Position numbers and translations under genes: made by a program | Notes under the pieces: model-generated | Seen by the model: the letters and a program-made list of their open reading frames with translations, nothing else | Database searches by the model: none | What the model was told of the DNA's origin: nothing | Shown here: positions 17,858 to 24,905 of the stretch, piece by piece | How the letters are laid out: every line of letters begins with the position of its first letter | Numbering within the stretch: position 1 is the stretch's first letter | Assembly: GCA_038521625.1 (NCBI GenBank) | Contig: JBCBKP010000008.1 | Span: forward strand, 30,372-94,371 | Direction: 5' to 3' | DNA: 64,000 bases | From: JBCBKP01 sp038521625 | Lineage (GTDB): Bacteria; Planctomycetota; Phycisphaerae; Phycisphaerales; UBA1924

Positions 17858-18324
17858 GGCATGCCTCCTTCGAAATCGGGCAAGCCCCATGAATCATCGA
17901 TCAGCAGCCCGTCCTCGTGGCCGGAGCCCAGGTCCATCGCGAGCATCCCGAGCTCGTCGGTGTCGCCGAACGCGATCAGCGAGTCGGCGTCATCCTCGAG
18001 GAGGAACGCGAGCTGCTGAACAGCCTCGTCCGCGGTGGTCTCGGCGGGCGGACCCGACGGGATGACGATCAGGAGCGCCGCGCCGAGGACCGCGGCGGCG
18101 GCGACCGGAGCCAGAACCGCGAGGAGCAGCGGTCGGCGTGACTTCTCCCGCGGCTCGGCCTGCTCAACGTGCGCCAGCCGAAGCGGCGAGATCGAGGTCT
18201 GCGCGGCGATCCGCTCGGGCAGCCCGGGCGGGCAGGCCGCCCGATCGACCTCCGCCAGGCGATCCAGCGCGTGCTCGAGCACGACGTCTCTCACGGTTTC
18301 CTTTCGATCAGAGTTGCTCGTCAT
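17854..18324 (-). CDS. Probable anti-sigma factor, single-TM
   Basis: A 156-residue protein with a cytoplasmic part of about 70 residues, one membrane helix near 76-97 (LLLAVLAPVAAAAVLGAALLIV) and an acidic exterior tail of about 60 residues (AFLLEDDADS, GSGHEDGLL). The zinc-binding anti-sigma signature HxxxCxxC is absent, although one Cys occurs near residue 31. It lies 54 bases after an ECF sigma gene in the typical sigma/anti-sigma order. The ATG at 18324 is preferred over the in-frame TTG at 18342 because GAGG lies seven bases before it. Confidence 0.6.
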   Translation of the reverse strand: MTSNSDRKETVRDVVLEHALDRLAEVDRAACPPGLPERIAAQTSISPLRLAHVEQAEPREKSRRPLLLAVLAPVAAAAVLGAALLIVIPSGPPAETTADEAVQQLAFLLEDDADSLIAFGDTDELGMLAMDLGSGHEDGLLIDDSWGLPDFEGGMP

Positions 18325-18378
18325 CGTTCCGCCTCGTTCCAAACGCGCCGCCCCGGCGGCCCCCCAATCAGACCCGGC

Positions 18379-18972
18379 CTACCCGGCCAACTCGCCCGCA
18401 TCGATCCCACGTGCTTCCAGCGCCGCCCGGAGCTTCTTCAGCGCCCGATGGTGCCGGGCGAGCACCGTGCCGAGCGGCTTTCCGAGCGTCGCCGCAATCT
18501 GCGTGAAGCTCAGGCCGCCCTGGTGTCGCAGATCGATCATCTCGCGGTCGGCCGGTCCCAGCGACGCGATCGCCTCTCGCATGGCGGCGAGCGCCGCATC
18601 GGGCCGCAGCCGGTCGGCCGTCGCCTCCGGACTCGCGGCCTCCGCCGGCACCTCGGCCCGCCGCTTCCGGCTCCTCGCCTCGTCGCGGACCGAGTTGATC
18701 GCGATCCGGAACAGCCATGCCTCGAACACCCCGCGTTCCTCGTACCCCGCGCTGTCCGTCCGCGCGAACTGCCGCGCGACCTTGACGAACGTCGTCTGGG
18801 TGAGCTCCTCGGCGAGCTCGGCGGCCCCGACCTTCGAACGCACGAAGGCGAAAACCCGCGGCGTCAGCCGATCCACGAGCTCCCGCCACGCCCCCTCGTC
18901 ACCGCCCCTTGCGGCCCGGACGAGGTCGTCCGTGGGGGTCTCGGAAATCGGCTCGGCTCGCACCAGGTTCAT
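18379..18972 (-). CDS. ECF-type RNA polymerase sigma factor
   Basis: A 197-residue protein. Region 2 includes DLVRAARGGDEGAWRELVDRL and AEELTQTTFVKVARQFA. Region 4 ends with the helix-turn-helix LSFTQIAATLGKPLGTVLARHHRALKK, so the protein directs RNA polymerase to a specific set of promoters. No region 3 is present, as usual for ECF factors. It heads a three-gene unit with the anti-sigma-like and secreted genes. It is divergent from a second sigma gene, 120 bases apart. TACGCT at 19004-18999 is a possible -10 element. Confidence 0.9.
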   Translation of the reverse strand: MNLVRAEPISETPTDDLVRAARGGDEGAWRELVDRLTPRVFAFVRSKVGAAELAEELTQTTFVKVARQFARTDSAGYEERGVFEAWLFRIAINSVRDEARSRKRRAEVPAEAASPEATADRLRPDAALAAMREAIASLGPADREMIDLRHQGGLSFTQIAATLGKPLGTVLARHHRALKKLRAALEARGIDAGELAG

Positions 18973-18998
18973 CCCCGCCGAACAACGCCGGCGAGGCC

Positions 18999-19004
18999 AG
19001 CGTA
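18999..19004 (-). promoter_or_regulatory. -10-like TACGCT upstream of ECF sigma operon
   Basis: A TANNNT hexamer 26 bases before the ATG at 18972, in the 120-base gap between two divergent sigma genes. No strong -35 is seen. Confidence 0.3.
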
Positions 19005-19078
19005 TTGCGGCCGAATGCACGCCGCGGCCACGTTCCAGCCCGATCGCGGCCACCCGCCGCCCGCCGGCTCGGGTTCTG

Positions 19079-19084
19079 TACGAT
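19079..19084 (+). promoter_or_regulatory. -10-like TACGAT, leaderless promoter of sigma gene
   Basis: TACGAT stands eight bases before the ATG at 19093. The gap is too short for a Shine-Dalgarno at normal spacing. Confidence 0.4.
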
Positions 19085-19092
19085 CCGAGAAG

Positions 19093-19764
19093 ATGCCGCG
19101 GCTCGTGCGCCCGCGGGGGGGCCGGCGGAACGGGGCCATCAGCGTGGAAGAGCGAACGGACGAGGACCTCTTCCAGGCGTACCGAAGAGGCGAGCAGTCC
19201 GCACTCCGAACAATCATCGAACGCTACCACGATGATCTGCTCCGGTTCCTGCTGCGATTGGTCGGTGATCGCGCGGCGGCGGAGGACGTCTTCCAAGACA
19301 CCTTCCTGCAGATCCATCTGTCGGCGTCGACCTTCGACGCCCGGCGGAAGTTCCGGCCCTGGCTCTTCACGATCGCGGCCAACAAGGGCCGGGACCTGCT
19401 GCGGAAGAACAGCCGCCGGCGGGCGATCGCCCTCTCGACGCCGGTGGGCGGTCCCGGCGACGGGGAGAAATCCGGCGAGCTCGTCGACCTGCTCGCGCTG
19501 GATCTTCCCGGACCCGAGGAGGGCCTTGAGCGGGCCGACCTCGAGCGACAGGTGCAGCGGGCGATCGATCGGCTGAGCCCGGTCCTCCGCGAGGTCCTGC
19601 TACTCGCCTACTTCCAGAAGTTCAGCTACGCCCAGATCGCCGACCAGCTCGGCGTGCCGCTGGGCACCGTGAAGTCGCGGCTGCACTCGGCCGTCGCGAC
19701 CTTCGCCCGAGAATGGTCCGAGCTCCGGGCCGCAGACAAGAGAGAGAACACCGCGGGCGCCTGA
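19093..19764 (+). CDS. ECF-type RNA polymerase sigma factor
   Basis: A 223-residue protein. Region 2 has DLFQAYRRGEQSALRTIIERY, then AAEDVFQDTFLQIH and KFRPWLFTIAANKGRDLLRK. Region 4 has LPPVLREV-like LSPVLREVLLLAYFQ and the helix-turn-helix FSYAQIADQLGVPLGTVKSRLHSA. It is followed after 54 bases by an anti-sigma/pilin-like hybrid gene that may control it. ATG 19093 fits the leaderless pattern; a GTG at 19144 just before EERTDEDLF is the alternative start and would give a more typical ECF length. Confidence 0.88.
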   Translation: MPRLVRPRGGRRNGAISVEERTDEDLFQAYRRGEQSALRTIIERYHDDLLRFLLRLVGDRAAAEDVFQDTFLQIHLSASTFDARRKFRPWLFTIAANKGRDLLRKNSRRRAIALSTPVGGPGDGEKSGELVDLLALDLPGPEEGLERADLERQVQRAIDRLSPVLREVLLLAYFQKFSYAQIADQLGVPLGTVKSRLHSAVATFAREWSELRAADKRENTAGA

Positions 19765-19818
19765 GTCGTAGGAATTGGCCCCGTTTCAATCGAACCGCAG
19801 TGGGGGATCTGGGTCTCG

Positions 19819-21027
19819 ATGTTCAACGACGATCACGACAGTTCTGGAACGCCGTCGCTCTCGCCCGAGGACCGCTCGCTGGTCGATGCGACGCTCGGTT
19901 CGGGGGAACCTCTGGTCGGGGCATCCGGTGACGATCGCCGACGCGCCCTGTCGGCGATCGGTGACGCCCTGGCGGATGTCCCGCTCGACGCCGACCGCGA
20001 GGCCCGCATCGACGCCGTGCTCGACGCGCTGCGGGCCGAGGGCGACCTCGCCGCGCCGGCGCGCCTCGATCTGCTCTCCGACGAGGCGGTCGAGGCGCTC
20101 GTGATGCGCGGATTCGACGCCGGCCGGGCGCCGAATGCGATCGAGGCCCGCGTGTCGCGTGCCGCGACCGCGTTCGCGGCGCTGGAAGGCGTCGGGGATC
20201 ACGCATGGATCGCCTCGGGGCGAGCTTCACGCATCGAGACGGTTCTCGAAGCCATCGATCGGGCCGAGTCACCGCTCGAGTTCGAGCAGGCCCGCCGGCT
20301 CCGGATCCCGCGGATGGCCGACCTCGCCGCGATGGCGGCGTTGTTGGTTCTCGGCGTCACCCTCGTCAGCCCGCTCTTCGGCACCCTCCGAGGCGTGCAG
20401 CGCCAGACCGCCTGCCTGACGAACCTGGGCGCCGTCTCACAGGCCTTCGGCCTGTACGCCTCCGACCACATGGACGCGCTGCCCGCCGCGACCGACAGGT
20501 TCGGTGCGTCCTACGTCAACGTCGGCACGACGCCCGAGCAATCCAACTCCGCGAACCTCTTCGTTCTGACCCGAGCCGGCTATGCCGATCTGGCCGACCT
20601 CGCCTGCCCGGGCAACGAGCACGCCATCGAGCGGATGCCCGCGCCCGACGCCACGGACTGGGCAGAATTCCGCCAGGTCTCGTACAGCTACCGCCTCGCC
20701 GCAAGGCCCGGGCCGTCGCGCCGCGCGGCGCCGGCCGGACAGATCCTGATGGCCGACCGCTCGCCGGTGATGCTCGGCCTGGTCAGGGGCGAGCCGGTCA
20801 TCATCCCCGAGGACAACTCCCCGCAGCACGGCGGTCGGGGCCAGCACGTCCTGACGATGGGTGGCGCCGTCACTTGGATCGAGTCCCCCGTCCTCCGCGG
20901 CGACAACATCTGGCTCCCGCGCCCGATCGAGGAGGCCATCCGGGACGCCCGCCGGCGCGCGGGGATGCTCAAGGGCAGCCCGACCGAGCTGCCGGCCGAC
21001 GCCGCGGACACCTTCCTGGGGCCCTGA
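19819..21027 (+). CDS. Single-TM protein: putative anti-sigma region fused to pilin-like domain
   Basis: A 402-residue protein in two parts. The first 165 residues are charged and helical, of the kind seen in anti-sigma proteins. After one membrane helix (about 168-190) comes a domain resembling the exterior part of planctomycete pilin-like DUF1559 proteins. It has CLTNLGAVSQAFGLYASDHM, compared with the usual CxxNLxxIxxAxxxYAxDxxxxxP. Near the end is HGGRGQHVLTMGG, a degenerate form of the H-X9-DG tail motif in which Asp is replaced by Gly. It follows an ECF sigma gene, so an exported sensor domain coupled to cytoplasmic sigma control is the likely reading. The family itself is not one I recognise. 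Confidence 0.6.
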   Translation: MFNDDHDSSGTPSLSPEDRSLVDATLGSGEPLVGASGDDRRRALSAIGDALADVPLDADREARIDAVLDALRAEGDLAAPARLDLLSDEAVEALVMRGFDAGRAPNAIEARVSRAATAFAALEGVGDHAWIASGRASRIETVLEAIDRAESPLEFEQARRLRIPRMADLAAMAALLVLGVTLVSPLFGTLRGVQRQTACLTNLGAVSQAFGLYASDHMDALPAATDRFGASYVNVGTTPEQSNSANLFVLTRAGYADLADLACPGNEHAIERMPAPDATDWAEFRQVSYSYRLAARPGPSRRAAPAGQILMADRSPVMLGLVRGEPVIIPEDNSPQHGGRGQHVLTMGGAVTWIESPVLRGDNIWLPRPIEEAIRDARRRAGMLKGSPTELPADAADTFLGP

Positions 21028-21088
21028 GGCCCGCGGGCCCGATCTCGGGGGCGGCTTCTCGCCCCGTGACCCCGGCCCGATGACCGCC

Positions 21089-21094
21089 TACCAT
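21089..21094 (+). promoter_or_regulatory. -10-like TACCAT upstream of rpmI
   Basis: A TANNNT hexamer 47 bases before the rpmI ATG. The leader carries an AAGGAAG Shine-Dalgarno close to the start. Confidence 0.3.
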
Positions 21095-21141
21095 CTTGGC
21101 CCGCCAGCGACCGTCCGGTCGAGGGCCGGAAGGAAGCCGCG

Positions 21142-21441
21142 ATGAAGAACAAGCCGCACAAAGGCCTGCTGAAGCGGGTGCGTATCAGCAAGACCGGCAA
21201 GGTCCGTCACCGCAAGGCCTACCACCAGCACCTCCGCTCGCACAAGACGGGCAAGCGCCTGCGCCACCTGCGTCAGGACGCCTACGCGTCGGACGCCGAG
21301 GCGAAGCGTTTCGAGAAGCTGCTCTTCCGCCGCCTCCGCGGTCGGACGCAGCCCCGCGCCGCGCTGCGCCGCAGCCCCTCGCCCGAGCAGCGCCGCGAGA
21401 TGCGCGAGGCGGCCCGCCAGGCCGCCGCCGGCAACGACTGA
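21142..21441 (+). CDS. rpmI: 50S ribosomal protein bL35
   Basis: A 99-residue protein. The first 65 residues match bL35, with KNKPHKGLLKRVRISKTGK and the basic HLRSHKTGKRLRHLR. It binds 23S rRNA in the large subunit. The C-terminal 30 residues (Arg/Ala/Glu-rich) are an extension beyond the usual 64-66. It is followed by rplT as in most bacteria. infC, the usual first gene of this operon, is not upstream; a sigma-linked gene takes that place. An AAGGAAG Shine-Dalgarno lies before the ATG. Confidence 0.9.
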   Translation: MKNKPHKGLLKRVRISKTGKVRHRKAYHQHLRSHKTGKRLRHLRQDAYASDAEAKRFEKLLFRRLRGRTQPRAALRRSPSPEQRREMREAARQAAAGND

Positions 21442-21477
21442 GATCGACCGAGTCCGTCGCCCGACGGGTGAGCAAGC

Positions 21478-21495
21478 CCGGGCAGACCTGCCCGG
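21478..21495 (+). promoter_or_regulatory. Hairpin in the rpmI-rplT spacer
   Basis: CCGGGCA and TGCCCGG form a seven-base-pair stem with loop GACC in the 103-base gap. No T-tract follows. It may stabilise mRNA or act in L20-type autoregulation; this is inference only. Confidence 0.3.
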
Positions 21496-21544
21496 CTCCG
21501 AGAGCGGCCGCCACAGGCCATCGGGCGCGAAGAAGGAGTGAATC

Positions 21545-21937
21545 ATGCCCCGCGTTCGCAAGGGCGCCGCCCGCAACCAGGCCCGCAAGCGCCTCCTCCG
21601 CCAGGCCCGCGGCTACTTCGGCAGCAACCACAAGAGCCCCTATCGCGCCAAGGACGCGATCATCCGCGCCGGCGTCTACGCCTACCGCGACCGCCGCCAG
21701 CGCAAGCGGAACTTCCGCCAACTCTGGATCACGCGCATCACCGCCGCCTGCAAGATGCGTGGCACGCGCTACAGCCGATTCATCAACGGCCTCACCAACG
21801 CCGGCGTCATCATCAACCGCAAGATGCTGAGCCAACTTGCGATCGAGGATCCCAAGCTGTTCGACCGTCTCGTCGAGCTCTCCGAGCAGCACGCCAAGGC
21901 CAGCCCGACCAAGCGCAAGCCGGCCACGGCGGCCTGA
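21545..21937 (+). CDS. rplT: 50S ribosomal protein bL20
   Basis: A 130-residue basic protein matching bL20 (usual 115-120). It has MPRVRKGAARNQARKRLLRQARGY-type N-terminus, then RQLWITRITAACKMRGTRYSRF and NRKMLSQLAI. It binds 23S rRNA early in assembly of the large subunit and in many bacteria represses its own operon. A clear AAGGAG Shine-Dalgarno precedes the ATG. It closes the rpmI-rplT unit. Confidence 0.96.
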   Translation: MPRVRKGAARNQARKRLLRQARGYFGSNHKSPYRAKDAIIRAGVYAYRDRRQRKRNFRQLWITRITAACKMRGTRYSRFINGLTNAGVIINRKMLSQLAIEDPKLFDRLVELSEQHAKASPTKRKPATAA

Positions 21938-21958
21938 TCACGCGCCGAGCCCGCGCCG

Positions 21959-22627
21959 GTGTGGATCCAGAGCCTCTGGAATTCGGGCCAGTTCGGCCCC
22001 GCCCTGGTGATCTCATGGATCGCCTGGGTGATCGTTTCGATCACGATGCACGAGCTCGCCCACGGCTGGGTCGCGATCCGGCGGGGTGACACCACGCCGA
22101 TCGACACCGGCCACATGACCTGGAACCCCCTCGTGCACATGGGGCCGTGGTCGCTGATCATGCTCCTGCTCGTCGGGATCGCCTGGGGCGCCATGCCGGT
22201 GGACCCGACGCGGATCCGCGGCCGACACGGGGAGGCGCTCGTCCTGATCGCGGGCCCGGCGATGAACCTGCTGCTCGCGATCCTCGCCTTCATCGGGCTC
22301 GCCCTCTGGGAGCCGATCGCGGCTCGGGCCGGCGTGCAGGACCCGCTCCTGAGCAACTTCGTGTGGTTCTTCAAGACCGGCGTGATGCTGAACATCGTGC
22401 TGATGCTCTTCAACCTGCTCCCGGTGCCGCCGCTCGACGGCGGGAGGATCCTGGCCCACTACTCGCGCGGCTTCGCCTCGTTCGTCTACAGCCCGAACGG
22501 CCAGTGGATCACGTTCGGCGCGTTCCTGCTCGTGTTCCTCCTCGTCGGCCGCCAGATCTTCGCGGTCGGATTCGCGCTGGTCGAGATCGGCGAGGCGATC
22601 GTCCGCCTCATCCTGCCGGCGCCGTGA
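21959..22627 (+). CDS. Site-2 protease (M50) family membrane metallopeptidase
   Basis: A 222-residue multi-pass protein. HELAH at residues 31-35 in the first helix supplies two zinc ligands and the catalytic Glu. NLLPVPPLDGGRIL with D160 supplies the third ligand. It has about five membrane helices and no PDZ domain, so it belongs to the small M50 group that cleaves substrates within the membrane. The GTG start lies 21 bases after rplT, so it may be read with the ribosomal genes. Its end overlaps the end of the convergent agmatinase gene by 20 bases. Confidence 0.87.
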   Translation: MWIQSLWNSGQFGPALVISWIAWVIVSITMHELAHGWVAIRRGDTTPIDTGHMTWNPLVHMGPWSLIMLLLVGIAWGAMPVDPTRIRGRHGEALVLIAGPAMNLLLAILAFIGLALWEPIAARAGVQDPLLSNFVWFFKTGVMLNIVLMLFNLLPVPPLDGGRILAHYSRGFASFVYSPNGQWITFGAFLLVFLLVGRQIFAVGFALVEIGEAIVRLILPAP

Positions 22628-23615
22628 GCCGCTCCCGCGCGAGCAGCGCGGCCCCGCAGAGCCGGTAGAGCACACGGGCGCCCACGATCGCGTCGATCGA
22701 GTCCCGATCCGAGCCCGTCTCGGACGGCGCGACCTCCGTCAGATCGAACCCGACGACCCGACGCCCGCTCACAGCCAGGCGATGCAGCAGGTGCGAGGCC
22801 TGGGCGAAGCTCAGCCCGCCCGGCACGGGCGTCCCGGTGCCCGGGCAGAGCGACGGCTCAAGCCCGTCGATGTCGAAGCTGATCCAGACGTCGTCCGGCA
22901 GCGCGGAGACGATCTCGCTCGCGACCGAGGCGAAGCTCTCACCCCGGAACCCGCGGTCCGCCAGGTCGTCGGCGAAGAAGACGCGGACCCGCTCGTCCGA
23001 TCGCGCGGCCCGCGTCTCCTCGACGCAGCAGTCGCGCATCCCGACCTGCACGAGCGAGCCGACCGCCTCGCTCCGCAGCACGTTGTGCATGACGGACGCG
23101 TGCGATCGATCGAACCCCTCGTACGACGCGCGGAGGTCCATGTGCGCATCGATCTGGAGCACCCCGAGGCCGGGGTGACGCGCCGCCGCCTCAACGATGC
23201 ACCCCTCCGCGACCGCGTGCTCGCCCCCGATCACGCCCGGGAGCCTCCCGGCGTCCAGGATCTCGCCCGTCTGCCGGCGCACGAACGCGAACACCCGCTC
23301 CGACGCCGCGTTCACGGCGTCCCGCGCCCCGGGATCGCCCGCCGAGCGCGCACGCTCGGCGAGATCCAGGTTGCTCAACCCCAGCGATCGGATCTCTGGG
23401 TCCTCCGGACGCATGAATATCCCCCGCTCGTCGACGTCGCCGAAGCGCCGGTCGTGGAAGTCGAGCTGGGGCGACGCTGCCGCGATCGCCCGTGGCCCGT
23501 CCTCGCAGCCGCCGCCGTAGCTGGTGGTGAGCCGGAACGCCACGGGGACCAACACGACCGCCGCGTCGGCCTCGGTGCGGCCCAGCCCGAAGATGTCGAA
23601 GGTGTTCTCGTGCAT
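22608..23615 (-). CDS. speB: Agmatinase/arginase family ureohydrolase
   Basis: A 335-residue protein with all manganese-binding motifs of the ureohydrolase family: GGEHAV (usually GGDHS/T), DAHMDLR, and SFDIDGLEPS followed by GTGTPVPGGL. Family enzymes hydrolyse agmatine to putrescine and urea, or arginine to ornithine. The subfamily call of agmatinase rests on overall look, especially the GTGTPVPGG stretch, and is less certain than the fold. The ATG at 23615 has a GGGAG upstream. No arginine decarboxylase is visible nearby. It is divergent from the phosphoglycerate-mutase-like gene, 36 bases away. Confidence 0.85.
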   Translation of the reverse strand: MHENTFDIFGLGRTEADAAVVLVPVAFRLTTSYGGGCEDGPRAIAAASPQLDFHDRRFGDVDERGIFMRPEDPEIRSLGLSNLDLAERARSAGDPGARDAVNAASERVFAFVRRQTGEILDAGRLPGVIGGEHAVAEGCIVEAAARHPGLGVLQIDAHMDLRASYEGFDRSHASVMHNVLRSEAVGSLVQVGMRDCCVEETRAARSDERVRVFFADDLADRGFRGESFASVASEIVSALPDDVWISFDIDGLEPSLCPGTGTPVPGGLSFAQASHLLHRLAVSGRRVVGFDLTEVAPSETGSDRDSIDAIVGARVLYRLCGAALLARERLTAPAG

Positions 23616-23639
23616 GCCCGGCTCCCTTGGCGGGCAACG

Positions 23640-23645
23640 TATCCT
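23640..23645 (+). promoter_or_regulatory. -10-like TATCCT, leaderless promoter
   Basis: TATCCT is followed by six bases (GCCGCG) and the GTG at 23652. No Shine-Dalgarno fits in the gap. Confidence 0.42.
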
Positions 23646-23651
23646 GCCGCG

Positions 23652-24887
23652 GTGAAGTACGCGATCGTCATCCTCTCGGGCGCCGCCGACGAGCCGCGGG
23701 ACGAGCTCCGCGGCAAGACGCCGATCGAGGCCGCCGCGACCCCGAACCTGGACCGCCTCGCGGTGGCGGGGCGGGTCGGGAGCATCGCCACGACGCCCGA
23801 GGACGCCAGGACGCTCACCGATGTCTGTGCGATGGGCATCCTCGGATACGACCCCATCGCCTCGCACACCGGCTGGGCGCCGATCGAGGCGGCCGCGCTC
23901 GGCCTGAAACCCCGCCCCGAGGAGTGGCTCCTCTGCGCCGACCTCGTCTGCGTCTCCGGGCGCGGCGACGACGACACGCTCGATTCGCACGAGCCGGAGG
24001 ATCTCGACGAGGTCGACTCGGCCCGGCTCTTCGACGCGATCGACCGCGCCTGGCGCGACGCGCTGCCCGATCTGGCCAAGGACCTCGATCTCGCCCGCGC
24101 CCGCGGCCACCGCGCGGTGCTCGTCGATACCTCCGGGCGGTCGTACGAGGCGCTGGAGACCGAGCCGCCGCAGGAGATGATCGGGGAGGTCTGGTCGCGC
24201 CGGGCCCCCGACGGCCCGCCCGCCGACGACCTCGGCCGGCTCATCGCGGTCGCCGCCGAGGTGCTCGAGGACCACGAGGTCAACCGCGAGCGGGCTTCGC
24301 GCGGGCTGCGGCCCGCGAACATGCTCTGGCTGTGGGGCCAGGGGCCCGCGACGCCGCTCCGCCCGTTCAGGGAGCGCTTCGAGCTCTCGGCCGCGATGCT
24401 GACCACGAGCAGCGTCTACGAGGGCCTCGCCCGCCTGGCGGGCTTCGCGAGCCTGCGCGCCGACGGCGATCTCGGCGAGGCCCTGACCGACGCGCTCGAC
24501 CGCTACGACCTCGTCTGCTGCGCCATCGACGGCCCGGAGCGGGCCTCACGCGCGGGCGACTGGGAGGCCAAGGTCCGGGCGATCGAGGCGGCGGACCGCG
24601 GGGTCGTCGGGCCGCTGCTCGACAAGCTCCATTCGTTCGGCGACGCCGAGACCGAGCCCGGGCGGCAGGGCTGGCGGATGCTCGCGCTGGCCGACGCGAC
24701 GACGATGCTGAGCACGCGCACGCACGAGCCCGACCCGACGCCGCTCGTCATGGCCGGCTCCTGGGTCCGCTCCGTGGTGCAGCGCCCGTTCAACGAGGCG
24801 GCCGCGGCCGACAGCGACCTGCTGATCGACCCGGCGCACGAGCTGATGGAGTACTTCCTCTTCAGCGGGCGCACGGGCGCCCGCTGA
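23652..24887 (+). CDS. ApgM-family protein with degenerate active site
   Basis: A 411-residue protein of the archaeal-type cofactor-independent phosphoglycerate mutase family (ApgM, also called proposed homoserine kinase). The scaffold is plain: KTPIEAAATPNLDRLA, ILGYDP and DRGVVGPLL. Several catalytic positions differ from the family. The N-terminal metal Asp of the DG motif is Ser9 (ILSGAADEP). The nucleophile Ser of the GSD motif is Thr56 (LTDVCAM). The DEAGH metal site reads ERASR (296-300). The PDHPTP motif reads ADATTM (347-352), while His358 of the last motif remains. This suggests a pseudoenzyme or a changed reaction. The family alignment is from memory. Confidence 0.75.
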   Translation: MKYAIVILSGAADEPRDELRGKTPIEAAATPNLDRLAVAGRVGSIATTPEDARTLTDVCAMGILGYDPIASHTGWAPIEAAALGLKPRPEEWLLCADLVCVSGRGDDDTLDSHEPEDLDEVDSARLFDAIDRAWRDALPDLAKDLDLARARGHRAVLVDTSGRSYEALETEPPQEMIGEVWSRRAPDGPPADDLGRLIAVAAEVLEDHEVNRERASRGLRPANMLWLWGQGPATPLRPFRERFELSAAMLTTSSVYEGLARLAGFASLRADGDLGEALTDALDRYDLVCCAIDGPERASRAGDWEAKVRAIEAADRGVVGPLLDKLHSFGDAETEPGRQGWRMLALADATTMLSTRTHEPDPTPLVMAGSWVRSVVQRPFNEAAAADSDLLIDPAHELMEYFLFSGRTGAR

Positions 24888-24903
24888 CGCGGGGCGCCCC
24901 GCG
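24888..24903. terminator. GC palindrome between convergent genes
   Basis: CGCGGGGCGCCCCGCG, a perfect 16-base palindrome, fills the 18-base gap between the convergent ApgM-like and POT transporter genes. It could act on both strands, but neither side has a T-tract. Confidence 0.35.
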
Positions 24904-24905
24904 GC

